Positions 8,002-16,653 of a DNA stretch of 48,434 nt are shown piece after piece. The stretch lies in NCBI GenBank assembly GCA_003142955.1, contig PLOH01000070.1, forward strand, positions 32,553-80,986, written 5' to 3'. Each line of letters starts with the position of its first letter. Position 1 is the first letter of the stretch. Both the position numbers and the translations under genes were made by a program. The notes under the pieces are model-generated. The model was not told the origin of the DNA. It did not search any database and saw nothing but the letters and a program-made list of their open reading frames with translations. The DNA comes from Opitutia bacterium (GTDB lineage: Bacteria > Verrucomicrobiota > Verrucomicrobiia > Opitutales > Opitutaceae).

Positions 8002-9201
8002 TCAACCCGTGATGGCCCACTCCGAATCGTTGAAGAGCAAGTCGGCTGACCGCGCCCAGCTATTGCGATGCGCCCATTCGCGCCCGGCGGCGCCCAGCCG
8101 GCGGCGCAGATCCTTGTCCGTGATCAAACGGGAGAAAGCGGCGCCCAGGGCCTCTCGATCGGCCGGCGGGACGAGCAGCCCGGTCACACCATCGATCACT
8201 GCCTCCGGCACCCCCCCGATGGCGTGCGCGACCACCGGCAACCCATGGGCGGCGGCCTCAAGATAGACGAGTCCAAAGCCTTCGACGCTGTGGCGGTGGT
8301 CGATGCTCGTCATGGCGAAAACGTCCGCCTGGCTGTAAATGCGGGCGAGTTCGTTGTCCGGCACGCGGCCGAGGAAGCGTACCATCAAGCCGGGGCGGCC
8401 GGCGGCTTCCTTGAGGCGTTCTTCGTAATTCTCCTTGCTGTTGCCGCCGACCAGCCAGTACTCGATCATTTCCCGCTGGGCCGCTGGCAGCGCTTGCAGC
8501 GCTTCGATGATAAAGAGCTGGCCCTTCCGCGGATGCAGGCGCCCCACCGTCAGGATCACGATCCGATTGTGTCGTTTCGGCACATCGTCAGCGGTGGTGG
8601 GCGCGAAATCCTTCCGCAGTGCGCCAGGGGTAAGGAATGTCTTGCCGGTGGCCTCGGGAAAACGCCCGCACAGAAGCTGGTGCGTGTAGCTGGTCAAGAC
8701 ACTGATCCGGCTGGCGCGATGGATCAGGCGCCGAGCCATCCAACGCCGCAAAGGATCGTGGTGGAATTTAAGGATTTCCGACCCGTGAAAGGTCAACACG
8801 AGACGATTGGGGCGACAACACCGCACCACCTGGAGCATCATCATCGCCATCATGGGCCCCGGTTCTGGCAGATACACGGTGGCATACCGCAGCCGGCGGC
8901 GATGGATGATCATCTCGCGCATCATCCGGATCTGGCAGCCAATTCCGTGCGTGCCCTTCAGCGGCAGGCGGCGGAGGCGGAACGGCCAGGCTTTCTCCTC
9001 CGTAACTGGCTGCGCGGCCTGGGCCCAGACCTCGATATCATAACCCAGGTCAGCTGCGGCTCGTGCAATCTGTTCGGCGAAGGTCGCGATCCCCCCGTGC
9101 CGCGGGTAGAATTCGTGCGTGACCAGAAACACAGGCGTTTTCTTCGCTGGTGTGGCAGGGAGGTCCGCACGAAGCGGAGAGATGGTCGTGGCGGCTGACA
9201 A
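8002..9201 (-). CDS. Glycosyltransferase family 4
   Basis: GT-B fold sugar transferase using a nucleotide-sugar donor, cytoplasmic or peripheral at the inner membrane. The N-terminal GT4 acceptor-domain glycine-rich turn is HEFYPRHGGIATF; the C-terminal donor domain carries VGRLHPRKGQ and the E-x7-E motif in EGFGLVYLEAAAHG. The product is 399 aa. The start is TTG (9199-9201), preceded by AAGGA on the minus strand at suitable spacing, one of few clear Shine-Dalgarno sequences here. Divergent from the ACP-dehydratase operon and probably functionally linked to it, but the acceptor is unknown. Confidence 0.88.
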   Translation of the reverse strand: MSAATTISPLRADLPATPAKKTPVFLVTHEFYPRHGGIATFAEQIARAAADLGYDIEVWAQAAQPVTEEKAWPFRLRRLPLKGTHGIGCQIRMMREMIIHRRRLRYATVYLPEPGPMMAMMMLQVVRCCRPNRLVLTFHGSEILKFHHDPLRRWMARRLIHRASRISVLTSYTHQLLCGRFPEATGKTFLTPGALRKDFAPTTADDVPKRHNRIVILTVGRLHPRKGQLFIIEALQALPAAQREMIEYWLVGGNSKENYEERLKEAAGRPGLMVRFLGRVPDNELARIYSQADVFAMTSIDHRHSVEGFGLVYLEAAAHGLPVVAHAIGGVPEAVIDGVTGLLVPPADREALGAAFSRLITDKDLRRRLGAAGREWAHRNSWARSADLLFNDSEWAITG

Positions 9202-9467
9202 AATTGGAATTCCTTATGATCGGGTGGGCCAAGGCACGCAAATCCATACTTGGGCTGAGCAGGGTCTCAGATGAAGGCACACGACCCATTTGAAAGGCGC
9301 GTTAACTCGCCGGGTTGCGTGGATTCCGCGATCATCAGGGGGAATTTACATTTGGTGCGGCACAGATTGACATGAAGCCGGTCAATGCAATAGATCGTTA
9401 GCTGCTTAAATTATTCGCAAAGAATTTTCGTCTTCATTCTAGACTGTGATCCCTGATAACGACTCTT
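9202..9467. promoter_or_regulatory. Divergent intergenic region with a candidate promoter for the lipid operon
   Basis: This AT-richer 266-bp spacer separates the minus-strand GT4 gene from the plus-strand ACP-dehydratase gene. A perfect -35 hexamer TTGACA (9367-9372) lies 18 bp before a poor -10-like TAGATC (9391-9396). The segment near 9405-9440 is unusually AT-rich for this window and may hold further control sites. No coding sequence seen. Confidence 0.35.
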
Positions 9468-10421
9468 ATGGCACAAGCAATTGACGATGGGCCAGAGGCG
9501 CGGAAGCCGCTCAACGAGGCTGCGAGACCTACTGCACAAGAGGAGGATGCGTTGCTGCGTGAATCACTCAAGCGATGCTCCGCCTCCACCTTCGAAGCTG
9601 CGTCTCAGTTCCGCAAAACCAAGAATACCGAGCACCTGCCGGCCATCATTTTGGGGATCATCGAGCGATTCGTTGAACCTGATCTCCGAGCGAAGCTCAG
9701 GGATCCGGATGATGATCTCCGGCTGATTGAGGATCTGGGTATCGACTCCCTGACGATGATGGAGATCGTCATTCTCGTCGAGGAGGTGCTGCAGATGTCG
9801 ATCAATAATGAAGAACTGCGTCATTTGCGCACGATCGGGGACGTCAAGCAGTTCATTGAATGCAAGGTCCGCGGTTTGCCTCTGCCCAAGCCGACGAAGT
9901 TCCTGCCGATCGAGCAGATTGCGGTGATCATGCCGATTCAGCCGCCATTTCTGTTCTTGAGTGAAGCCTCGGTTAATTCGCATGGCGCCAACGCCAAGTA
10001 CAAGATCAGCGGGCAAGAGTTTTTCCTGCAGGGGCATTTCAAGGACAATCCGGTGTTGCCGGCGTCCATCATGCTTGAGGCGATCGGGCAATTGGCCGTG
10101 CTCTTTCTGTTGGAAGGCGGGATCTGCGAGCCCGGCAAGGTGGTCGACCCCAAGACGATTTTCTTCACGTCGTGCGAGGGCGTGCGCTGCCACCGCATCT
10201 GCAGGCCCGGTGATGTGCTCAGTATTTCGGTCAAGCCCAAGCGGATGAAGATGCCGCTCGCGACCTTTGAAGGCGCCATCCGCGTGGGACAGGAGAAAGC
10301 CGCCATGGCCGAGGAAATCACCCTGACCTTTGGTTTGGCCGACGCCGTCGTGGTGGAGCCGGCGAAGGTGGCGGTGGTGAACAACGAACCGGTACCGCTG
10401 CCGACTGCGATCAGCGCCTGA
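9468..10421 (+). CDS. Fused acyl carrier protein / FabZ-like 3-hydroxyacyl dehydratase
   Basis: Two fatty-acid synthesis modules in one 317-aa chain. Residues about 50-130 form an acyl carrier protein with the phosphopantetheine serine S94 in GIDSLTMME. Residues about 145-295 form a hotdog dehydratase with catalytic H190 in HFKDNPVLP and the helix Glu in SIMLEAIGQ. ACP and FabZ are normally separate proteins. The first 45 residues are variable and charged. First gene of a plus-strand operon with a ketosynthase, an SDR and a glycosyltransferase; 135 bp separate it from the ketosynthase. Predicted to carry and dehydrate an acyl chain made by the next two enzymes. Product unknown. Confidence 0.88.
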   Translation: MAQAIDDGPEARKPLNEAARPTAQEEDALLRESLKRCSASTFEAASQFRKTKNTEHLPAIILGIIERFVEPDLRAKLRDPDDDLRLIEDLGIDSLTMMEIVILVEEVLQMSINNEELRHLRTIGDVKQFIECKVRGLPLPKPTKFLPIEQIAVIMPIQPPFLFLSEASVNSHGANAKYKISGQEFFLQGHFKDNPVLPASIMLEAIGQLAVLFLLEGGICEPGKVVDPKTIFFTSCEGVRCHRICRPGDVLSISVKPKRMKMPLATFEGAIRVGQEKAAMAEEITLTFGLADAVVVEPAKVAVVNNEPVPLPTAISA

Positions 10422-10556
10422 CCACCTTTGGTCTACTTCTCGATTTGATCTGGCAAAGCGGCGCTCGCGGACCGGGGATGAGTCCAGGCCTTGGTGCGAC
10501 GGCGCATTGGGCTGGCGGCGAGCGCCAACCTATCGTTTGATTCCCTTTACCAGCGA

Positions 10557-11816
10557 ATGAGGAAAGTCTACATCACAGGAATAGGGTTGATCACTAGCAT
10601 CGGCAACGATGTTCCGACCGTGACCCAGAACCTTGGCGCGCTGCGGCACGGGTTTGAACTTTATCCGCCGTTTCAAAAACCGGACATCCCGGTCAAGGTC
10701 GTCGGCACGATCAAGGATTTCGCCACCGATTCCCCGGACCCGGAGGATTGGCGGTACCCTCCGCGGTACACGATCAAGCGCGAGGTGCTGCGCGGGCTCG
10801 CTCCCAACTCGCTGTTTGCCTATTGTGCGATGCTGCAGGCCATCAACGACGCGCGGCTGGCGCCCGAGGATGTCTCGAATCTTGATACCGGGCTCTATGC
10901 CGCCTCGGGAGGTTCCCCCTTTCTTACCCATTACCATCATGCCCGGATGTTGCAGGTGGGCGTGCTGCGATGTTCCCCTCTGGGCATTGTCGCGTCGATT
11001 GCCGGCACGCTGAATTTCAACCTCGTCGCCACGTTCAGGATCTATGGCGCGTCCTGCGGCTTCTCGTCGGCCTGCGCCTCCTCCTCGCACGCCCTCGCCT
11101 TCGCGTACGACGAGATCGCCACTGGTCGCCAGAAGCGCATGTTTGTGGTCGGGGCGGAGGACTGCAATACCGACAGCATCCTGCCGTTTGCCGGGATGCG
11201 CGCGCTGTCGCTGCAGACCAACCCCGATCTGGCTTCGCGGCCCTTCGACCTGAATCGCGACGGTTTTGTTGGCACGGGAGGCGGCGCGGTGCTGGTGGTC
11301 GAGAGCGGGGAGGAAGTCGAACGTCGGGGAGTCCGGACTTATTGCGAAATGGCCGGATGGGGGCAGGCCTCCGACGGCTACAATGTGGCGATCTCCCATC
11401 CGGAGGGCTCCGGCTTGCGCGTGGCCATGACCAACGCGCTCCGGCAGACGGGCATCGAGCCGGAAGCGGTCGATTACGTGAACGCGCATGCCACCTCGAC
11501 ACCCATCGGCGATACCTCGGAAGCGAAGGCGCTCAAGGCCGTCTTCCAGGAGGCCACTATGCGTCCGGCGATTAGCAGCACCAAGGCGCTCACGGGTCAC
11601 GGCCTGTCGCTGGCGGGGGCGATGGAGAGCGCCTTCTGTGCCATCGCGCTCAAGGAAGGTTTCATTCCCGGCTCGGCCAATATCACGCGACTCGACCCGG
11701 CCTGCGAAGGTTTGAATATCATCCGGTCGACGCTGTCCCAGCAGCCGCGCGTCGTGCTGAACAACAGCAGCGGATTTGGCGGGGCCAACGTCTGCATTGT
11801 CCTGCGCCAGGCGTGA
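10557..11816 (+). CDS. Beta-ketoacyl-ACP synthase, FabB/FabF type
   Basis: Condensing enzyme of the thiolase superfamily, 419 aa. The full Cys-His-His triad is present: C173 in SSACASSSHA, H311 in NAHATSTPIGD and H348 in KALTGHGLS. The N-terminal VYITGIGLITSIG and C-terminal NNSSGFGGAN signatures are intact. The ATG at 10557 fits the conserved N-terminus; the upstream extension to 10491 is not conserved-looking. It overlaps the SDR gene by 4 bp (GTGA), indicating translational coupling. With the ACP-dehydratase and SDR it forms a small dissociated FAS II-like set that lacks an acyltransferase and an enoyl reductase, so chains may stay unsaturated or be completed by housekeeping enzymes. Confidence 0.92.
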   Translation: MRKVYITGIGLITSIGNDVPTVTQNLGALRHGFELYPPFQKPDIPVKVVGTIKDFATDSPDPEDWRYPPRYTIKREVLRGLAPNSLFAYCAMLQAINDARLAPEDVSNLDTGLYAASGGSPFLTHYHHARMLQVGVLRCSPLGIVASIAGTLNFNLVATFRIYGASCGFSSACASSSHALAFAYDEIATGRQKRMFVVGAEDCNTDSILPFAGMRALSLQTNPDLASRPFDLNRDGFVGTGGGAVLVVESGEEVERRGVRTYCEMAGWGQASDGYNVAISHPEGSGLRVAMTNALRQTGIEPEAVDYVNAHATSTPIGDTSEAKALKAVFQEATMRPAISSTKALTGHGLSLAGAMESAFCAIALKEGFIPGSANITRLDPACEGLNIIRSTLSQQPRVVLNNSSGFGGANVCIVLRQA

Positions 11817-12649
11817 GCAAGCTTGCGGATCGTTATCAATCGGCGCTGGTCACCGGCGCCAGCACCGGCCTCGGGCGGGCGATGGCGGAGATGTTGTTGG
11901 AGGAGGGCGTGCGGGTTTGGGGCACGGCGCGCGAGCCGGCGCGGCTGCCGGTGCGGACGGGGTTCACGGCAGTGGCGCTTGATCTCGACTCCGACGCGTC
12001 GGTCAGCGCGGCTTTTGCGATGGCCGACCGTGGAGCCGGCGGGCTCGATCTGTTGGTCAACAATGCCGGTTACGGATTGTTCGGAGGATTTGCGGAAAGG
12101 GATTTTGCCGGATGGCAGCGGCAGCTTGACGCCATGCTCGTCCGCACCCTGCGGTTGTCGCATCTGGCGTTGCCGGGCATGCTCGCCCGTAACCGCGGCG
12201 CCGTGGTCAACGTCTCCTCGCTGGCGGCCGAGTTTCCGCTGCCGTTCATGAGCGGCTATAACGTGGTCAAATCAGGGCTCGCGGCGTTTTCGGAAAGCTT
12301 GATGATGGAAGTTGCCAAAACCGGCATTATCGTGATCGATTTTCGGCCCGGCGATTATCGCACGGGTTTCAACCAGACGATGCAGACTGCCTCAGAAAAA
12401 CATCTTGCGCCCGAGCTGCCTCGGGCGGTCCGCCAACAGCGGGCTTGGACCGTGCTCGAAGCCAACCTCCGGACTGCGCCACCGCCCGCGCGGGCGGCGG
12501 CGGATCTTCGGCGGGCCCTTGTCCGCCACCGCAGCGGTACCGTGCGCTCCGGGACTTTCTTCCAGGCGCGGTTGGCGCCGTTGCTGGCCCCCTTGGTTCC
12601 GCAGCGCCTGCGTCGGGCGGTCGCGGCCCGGTATTTCGGTTGTTTCTGA
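11813..12649 (+). CDS. Short-chain dehydrogenase/reductase (candidate ketoreductase)
   Basis: NAD(P)-dependent Rossmann-fold oxidoreductase of 278 aa. The nucleotide-binding TGASTGLG motif is near the N-terminus, NNAGYG follows, and the catalytic pair is Y149/K153 in YNVVK with the upstream Ser in NVSSLA. It starts at GTG overlapping the ketosynthase stop. In this operon the natural role is reduction of the 3-ketoacyl-ACP, though its C-terminal 90 residues (Arg/Ala-rich, ending in a hydrophobic segment) are longer than FabG and closer to the classical SDRs acting on lipids or sugars. Confidence 0.88.
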   Translation: MSKLADRYQSALVTGASTGLGRAMAEMLLEEGVRVWGTAREPARLPVRTGFTAVALDLDSDASVSAAFAMADRGAGGLDLLVNNAGYGLFGGFAERDFAGWQRQLDAMLVRTLRLSHLALPGMLARNRGAVVNVSSLAAEFPLPFMSGYNVVKSGLAAFSESLMMEVAKTGIIVIDFRPGDYRTGFNQTMQTASEKHLAPELPRAVRQQRAWTVLEANLRTAPPPARAAADLRRALVRHRSGTVRSGTFFQARLAPLLAPLVPQRLRRAVAARYFGCF

Positions 12650-12650
12650 C

Positions 12651-13865
12651 GTGCCCCAGATCCGGATATTGGTGCTGACCTCCAGCACGGGCGGCGGTCA
12701 CGACTCGCGGGCGCAAGCCTTCGCCGAATGGTGTTTCCAACTTTATCGCCACGATGTCGATGTGCGCATTGAGCAGATGCTCGAGGACTCGTCTCGCCTG
12801 TATCGTGGCGGGGTGGGTTTTTATAACTGGATTCAGCGCCGGTCGCCCGGGCTGCACAAGGGGTTCTACGCGGTCGTCGAGGGGCTCAGCTTTTTGAACC
12901 GACGGACCGTGACGTTGGGGCGCGGATACTATGAGCGGGTGTTGCGCGAATACCGGCCGCACCTCGTCTTCAGCGTTCACGATTGCCTCAATCGCGGCTA
13001 CTTCCAGCTCGCCCGCCGGTTGTTGGGACCGCAAAACGTGCGGTGCGCGACCTACTGCGGGGAATTCTCCGGAGGCTGGGGCTACAGCCGGAACTGGATC
13101 GAGCCATCGGTGGACCTTTATTTCTCCCGCACGCCCACGGCGAGTGACTTTGCGGTCAAGCTCGGACTGCCGCGCGACCGGGCGCGGATCCGGGGCTTCC
13201 TCATGCAGCCGCGCGCGTATCTCGAGATTCTGTCACCCGCAAGACGCCGGCTCTACCGCGAACAGAACCTCGGTCTGAAGCCGGATCGGTTCACGGTGTT
13301 CCTGGCCACGGGAATGAACGGGGCCAACAACCACCTGGACCTGCTGCCGGCCCTGGTCGAGCACGCCGACCGGATCCAGGCGATCATTGTCTGCGGCCGC
13401 AACCTGTCTGCCTATAGCGAACTGATCCACTGGCGGACGCAGCATCCCGATTTCTCCTGTTTCATCGACAGCTGCTCGGACGTGGTGCATCTGCTGATGC
13501 AGGCAAGCGACGCGATTGTCACCCGCGGTGGTACGACGACTTGTGCCAAGGCGCTCCACTTCCGGTGCCCGATCATTTTCAACACCTTTGGCGGCGTCAT
13601 GCCCCAGGAGCGCCTGACGGTGAAATTCTTCAAGAACTGCGATGCCGCCGAACTGGTGCAAAACGCTGCGCAATTCCGCAGCCTGATCGAAAGCTGGCTG
13701 GCCAACGGCGGGAGTTATGAACGGCTGCGGCAGAATTTCCTCCGGCTGCGCTATGAGGAGGACCCGACCACGCTGATCGATGAGCTGGTCGGTCTGGCGC
13801 AGGACGCGGCGGGCTTTAAGGTCTCGCGCCTCCCGCTGACGCTGCCGAACGGCGGCGATCGGTGA
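12651..13865 (+). CDS. MGDG-synthase-like (GT28-type) glycosyltransferase
   Basis: A 404-aa GT-B protein. The N-terminal VLTSSTGGGHDSRA matches the glycine-rich acceptor-binding segment of monogalactosyldiacylglycerol synthases, and the C-terminal donor site includes VTRGGTTTCAKAL. Such enzymes transfer sugars to diacylglycerol or related lipids at the inner leaflet. It starts at GTG (12651), one base after the SDR stop; the open frame extends upstream to 12405 only as out-of-phase overlap. As last gene of the ACP-dehydratase operon it suggests that the acyl product is glycosylated or built into a glycolipid. Confidence 0.85.
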   Translation: MPQIRILVLTSSTGGGHDSRAQAFAEWCFQLYRHDVDVRIEQMLEDSSRLYRGGVGFYNWIQRRSPGLHKGFYAVVEGLSFLNRRTVTLGRGYYERVLREYRPHLVFSVHDCLNRGYFQLARRLLGPQNVRCATYCGEFSGGWGYSRNWIEPSVDLYFSRTPTASDFAVKLGLPRDRARIRGFLMQPRAYLEILSPARRRLYREQNLGLKPDRFTVFLATGMNGANNHLDLLPALVEHADRIQAIIVCGRNLSAYSELIHWRTQHPDFSCFIDSCSDVVHLLMQASDAIVTRGGTTTCAKALHFRCPIIFNTFGGVMPQERLTVKFFKNCDAAELVQNAAQFRSLIESWLANGGSYERLRQNFLRLRYEEDPTTLIDELVGLAQDAAGFKVSRLPLTLPNGGDR

Positions 13866-14465
13866 TCAGAATCCGTGGCGTTGGAGCTGGGTGCTGAGCT
13901 CCTGTTGGAACGCCTGAACGTCGCTGGCCGGGGGCTGATAACCTTTCTTGCCGGTGTCGAGCATCAGGCGGCCATACTGATCCATCGCCCACTTGCCGGC
14001 GGTGCCATCGCTGAAAGTGACGGTGCCGCTGACGACCGTGCCAGGCCGCACCACGCGATCGAGCTCGACTTTCACCCCGCTCAACCCAGCGGGGACGGCG
14101 GCGGGATCGCCGACCGGTTCCTCGTCCAAACCGGGCTCCTCCACCATGGCGTCCGGCTCGTCCACTTCGGCGGCGTCAGCGCTGCCCGCCCCAACCACCT
14201 TCTTCAGCTTGTCGAGAAGGCCGCCTTTCTTTTCCGGTTGAGCGGGCCCGACCGGCCGCGCCTTCGCGAAGTCGACCTTGGCGTCCACGGAACTCTTGGC
14301 CGCGTTTTTCAGTTCAAGACCGAGATCATCGACCAGAAAACGGACGTCCATGTAGGTCATCGAGACCTTGAATTGCTCGGCGAGCCGCTTTTGGATCACC
14401 GCCAGGCTGTCGCCCGCGGCGACCCAGGAGGATACAGCTTGTGTTTGTTCGGGAGAAAGTGACAT
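13866..14465 (-). CDS. Conserved hypothetical protein, two-domain
   Basis: I do not recognise a named family. The 199-aa product has an N-terminal helical region (SPEQTQAVSSWVAAGDS, then IQKRLAEQFKVSMTYMDVRF) that resembles a small helix-turn-helix-like bundle, an acidic Ala/Asp/Glu-rich linker at about 75-115, and a C-terminal beta-rich domain (VVSGTVTFSDGTAGKWAMDQ, then GRLMLDTG). No signal peptide or membrane segment. The ATG at 14465 is used because the extension to 14615 is low-complexity. Divergent from the ligase gene and convergent with the GT28 gene, from which no base separates it. Confidence 0.65.
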   Translation of the reverse strand: MSLSPEQTQAVSSWVAAGDSLAVIQKRLAEQFKVSMTYMDVRFLVDDLGLELKNAAKSSVDAKVDFAKARPVGPAQPEKKGGLLDKLKKVVGAGSADAAEVDEPDAMVEEPGLDEEPVGDPAAVPAGLSGVKVELDRVVRPGTVVSGTVTFSDGTAGKWAMDQYGRLMLDTGKKGYQPPASDVQAFQQELSTQLQRHGF

Positions 14466-14592
14466 GGCTGGAAATGCAGTTGGGTTTGCCCTGAGGCAGA
14501 CGAAATGCCCCGAAAACGCAAGCCGGCTGGCGCGGTCAGGAGGAGAAGTTTCCCTCGCGTTGGGCGCGATCTCCCTGTTTGCGCGAAGGACG

Positions 14593-16578
14593 ATGCAATG
14601 GAATCGAACGGGCATGGTGGGCGGCCGTGGTCGCCGGCGCCTGGGATGGCGCTGCGCCGTGGTGCCGGTGGCAATGGCGTTCGCCGGGGTGGCGTTGGCC
14701 GACGGCGACAGAGCCGAAGCGCCGCCGGGCGACTCAGGGGAGACCGCGCTTCATTCCGGCGATCGTCCTGCTCTGACACCGGCCGAGGCCCGGCGGCGCA
14801 TTGATGCGCTGCAGGCGGAGATTGCCCACCATGACACCTTGTATTTCCAGCAAGCCGCTCCGGAGATCAGCGACTTCGTATATGATCAGCTGAAACGCGA
14901 ACTCGCCGGGCTCGAGGCCGCTTTTCCCGAAGCTGGTCGCAGTCCCGCGGATACCTTGGGGATTGGCGATGATCGCAGCGGTCTCTTCCCCGTTTGTCGT
15001 CACGGCGTGCGCATGTTGAGCCTTGAGAAATCATACTCTGAGGCGGACTTGCGGGCCTTTCTCGCCCGCGTGGCGCGGCGAGTGGGTTGCGCCGATCCGG
15101 TTTTTGTCATCGAGCCCAAGTTCGACGGACTGGCCATCAGCGTCACGTACGAACGCGGGCGGCTCGTGCGGGCGGTTTCCCGCGGCAACGGCACTGAAGG
15201 GGACGACCTGACTGCGAATGTTCTAGCCATCCGCTCGCTGCCGCACGAACTCCGCCGGATCGCGCCGGACGGCTTGCCCAACCCGATGCCGCAGTTGATC
15301 GAGGTGCGCGGGGAGGTGTTCCTGACGTTCGCTGAATTCAAGCGGATCAACCGTGAACGCGAAGCGGCGGATGAGCCGGCCTTCGCCAATCCGCGGAATC
15401 TGGCCGCCGGGACCGCCAGATTGCTGGATCCCCGGGAGGTCGCGGAACGCGGGCTCAGCGTGGTGTTTTATGGTTGGGGTGGGTGCGAACCGGCCTTGAT
15501 GCTGCCGGCGACGCAGCACGGATTCCTTGAGCAGGTGCGCGCGTGGGGCTTGCCCGGCGTGGCGGACTACCAGACCGTCCGGGGAGCAGACAAGGTTTGC
15601 GCCCTCGTGGAGGCTTTCCGGCGGACACGGGACAATCTGTCGTACCCAGTCGATGGAGCAGTGGTGAAGCTCGATTCCGTCCCCCTGCGGCGCGATCTCG
15701 GCGAGACGGACCGCGCTCCGCGGTGGGCTCTGGCCTGCAAATATGCTCCGGAGTTCGCCGAAGCCCGGGTGAATGCGATCACGATCCAGGTGGGACGCAC
15801 CGGGTTGCTTACGCCGGTGGCGGAACTAACCCCGGTCGTGCTGGCGGGCAGCAGGGTGACGCGGGCGACGCTCCACAACCGTGACGTGATCGCGCGGTAT
15901 GATATCCGGGTCGGCGATTTCGTCCGCCTGGAGAAGGTGGGCGAAATCATTCCGGCGGTGAGTGGAGTGGACTTCGCGAAACGTCCGGCCGACAGCCGGC
16001 CCTACGTTTTTCCCGCAACCTGTCCGGCTTGCAGCGCTGCCGTCGTGCAGCTTGAAGGCGAGGTGACGGTGCGCTGCCCAAACCCGGCTTGCCCGGCGCA
16101 AATGCGCCAGCGCGTTCGGCATTTTGCCTCCAAATCCTGCGTGAAAATCGACGGACTTGGTCCGGCTACGATCCAGGCGCTGGTCGAGAGCGGACGGGTG
16201 AAGACGATCGCCGATCTCTACCGTCTTCGGCGCGAGGATCTGGTGACGCCAGATCGCAACCGGGGAGCTTCTGCCGACCAGTTGCTGGCGGCGATCGAGC
16301 GGAGCAAGCGGGCGGAGCTGTGGCGGTTCATCTACGGACTAAGCATTCCGCATGTCGGCGCGATGACCGCGCGGGATCTGGCGCGGCAGTTCGGCCACCT
16401 CGATTCCCTGGCGGCGGCGAGGCGCGAAGATTTCTTTGCCGGACCAAGCGGTGCGGGACCACGGCTGGGTGAGGCGACCATCAGCGCCGTCCTGACCCAC
16501 TTCAGCCTGCCGCAAAATCGCACGGTGGTGACGGACCTGGTGGCGTTGGGCGTGCGGCCGGTCGCGATTGCGCGCTGA
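14593..16578 (+). CDS. ligA: NAD+-dependent DNA ligase with signal peptide and no BRCT domain
   Basis: Seals nicks in duplex DNA using NAD+. Domains in order: N-terminal signal-peptide-like segment (RGRRR, a hydrophobic stretch, then ALA before Asp37), NMN-binding Ia domain from about residue 60 (Phe replaces the usual His/Tyr after the first Tyr in LYFQQ), adenylation domain with nucleophile K176 in EPKFDG, OB fold, zinc finger C477-C480-C495-C500, and HhH repeats. It ends where the HhH domain ends; the C-terminal BRCT domain is missing. E. coli LigB also has a signal peptide and no BRCT, but lacks the zinc finger kept here. Starts at 14593 or 14614 both keep the leader. Whether it is the housekeeping ligase or an exported one is open. 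Confidence 0.85.
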   Translation: MQWNRTGMVGGRGRRRLGWRCAVVPVAMAFAGVALADGDRAEAPPGDSGETALHSGDRPALTPAEARRRIDALQAEIAHHDTLYFQQAAPEISDFVYDQLKRELAGLEAAFPEAGRSPADTLGIGDDRSGLFPVCRHGVRMLSLEKSYSEADLRAFLARVARRVGCADPVFVIEPKFDGLAISVTYERGRLVRAVSRGNGTEGDDLTANVLAIRSLPHELRRIAPDGLPNPMPQLIEVRGEVFLTFAEFKRINREREAADEPAFANPRNLAAGTARLLDPREVAERGLSVVFYGWGGCEPALMLPATQHGFLEQVRAWGLPGVADYQTVRGADKVCALVEAFRRTRDNLSYPVDGAVVKLDSVPLRRDLGETDRAPRWALACKYAPEFAEARVNAITIQVGRTGLLTPVAELTPVVLAGSRVTRATLHNRDVIARYDIRVGDFVRLEKVGEIIPAVSGVDFAKRPADSRPYVFPATCPACSAAVVQLEGEVTVRCPNPACPAQMRQRVRHFASKSCVKIDGLGPATIQALVESGRVKTIADLYRLRREDLVTPDRNRGASADQLLAAIERSKRAELWRFIYGLSIPHVGAMTARDLARQFGHLDSLAAARREDFFAGPSGAGPRLGEATISAVLTHFSLPQNRTVVTDLVALGVRPVAIAR

Positions 16579-16653
16579 GCTGGAGAGGCCGAGAAGCGCA
16601 TGGGAGATCGTTTTTTGCTGGCGACCGCAGGGAATCATGCAAGCTCATGAATC

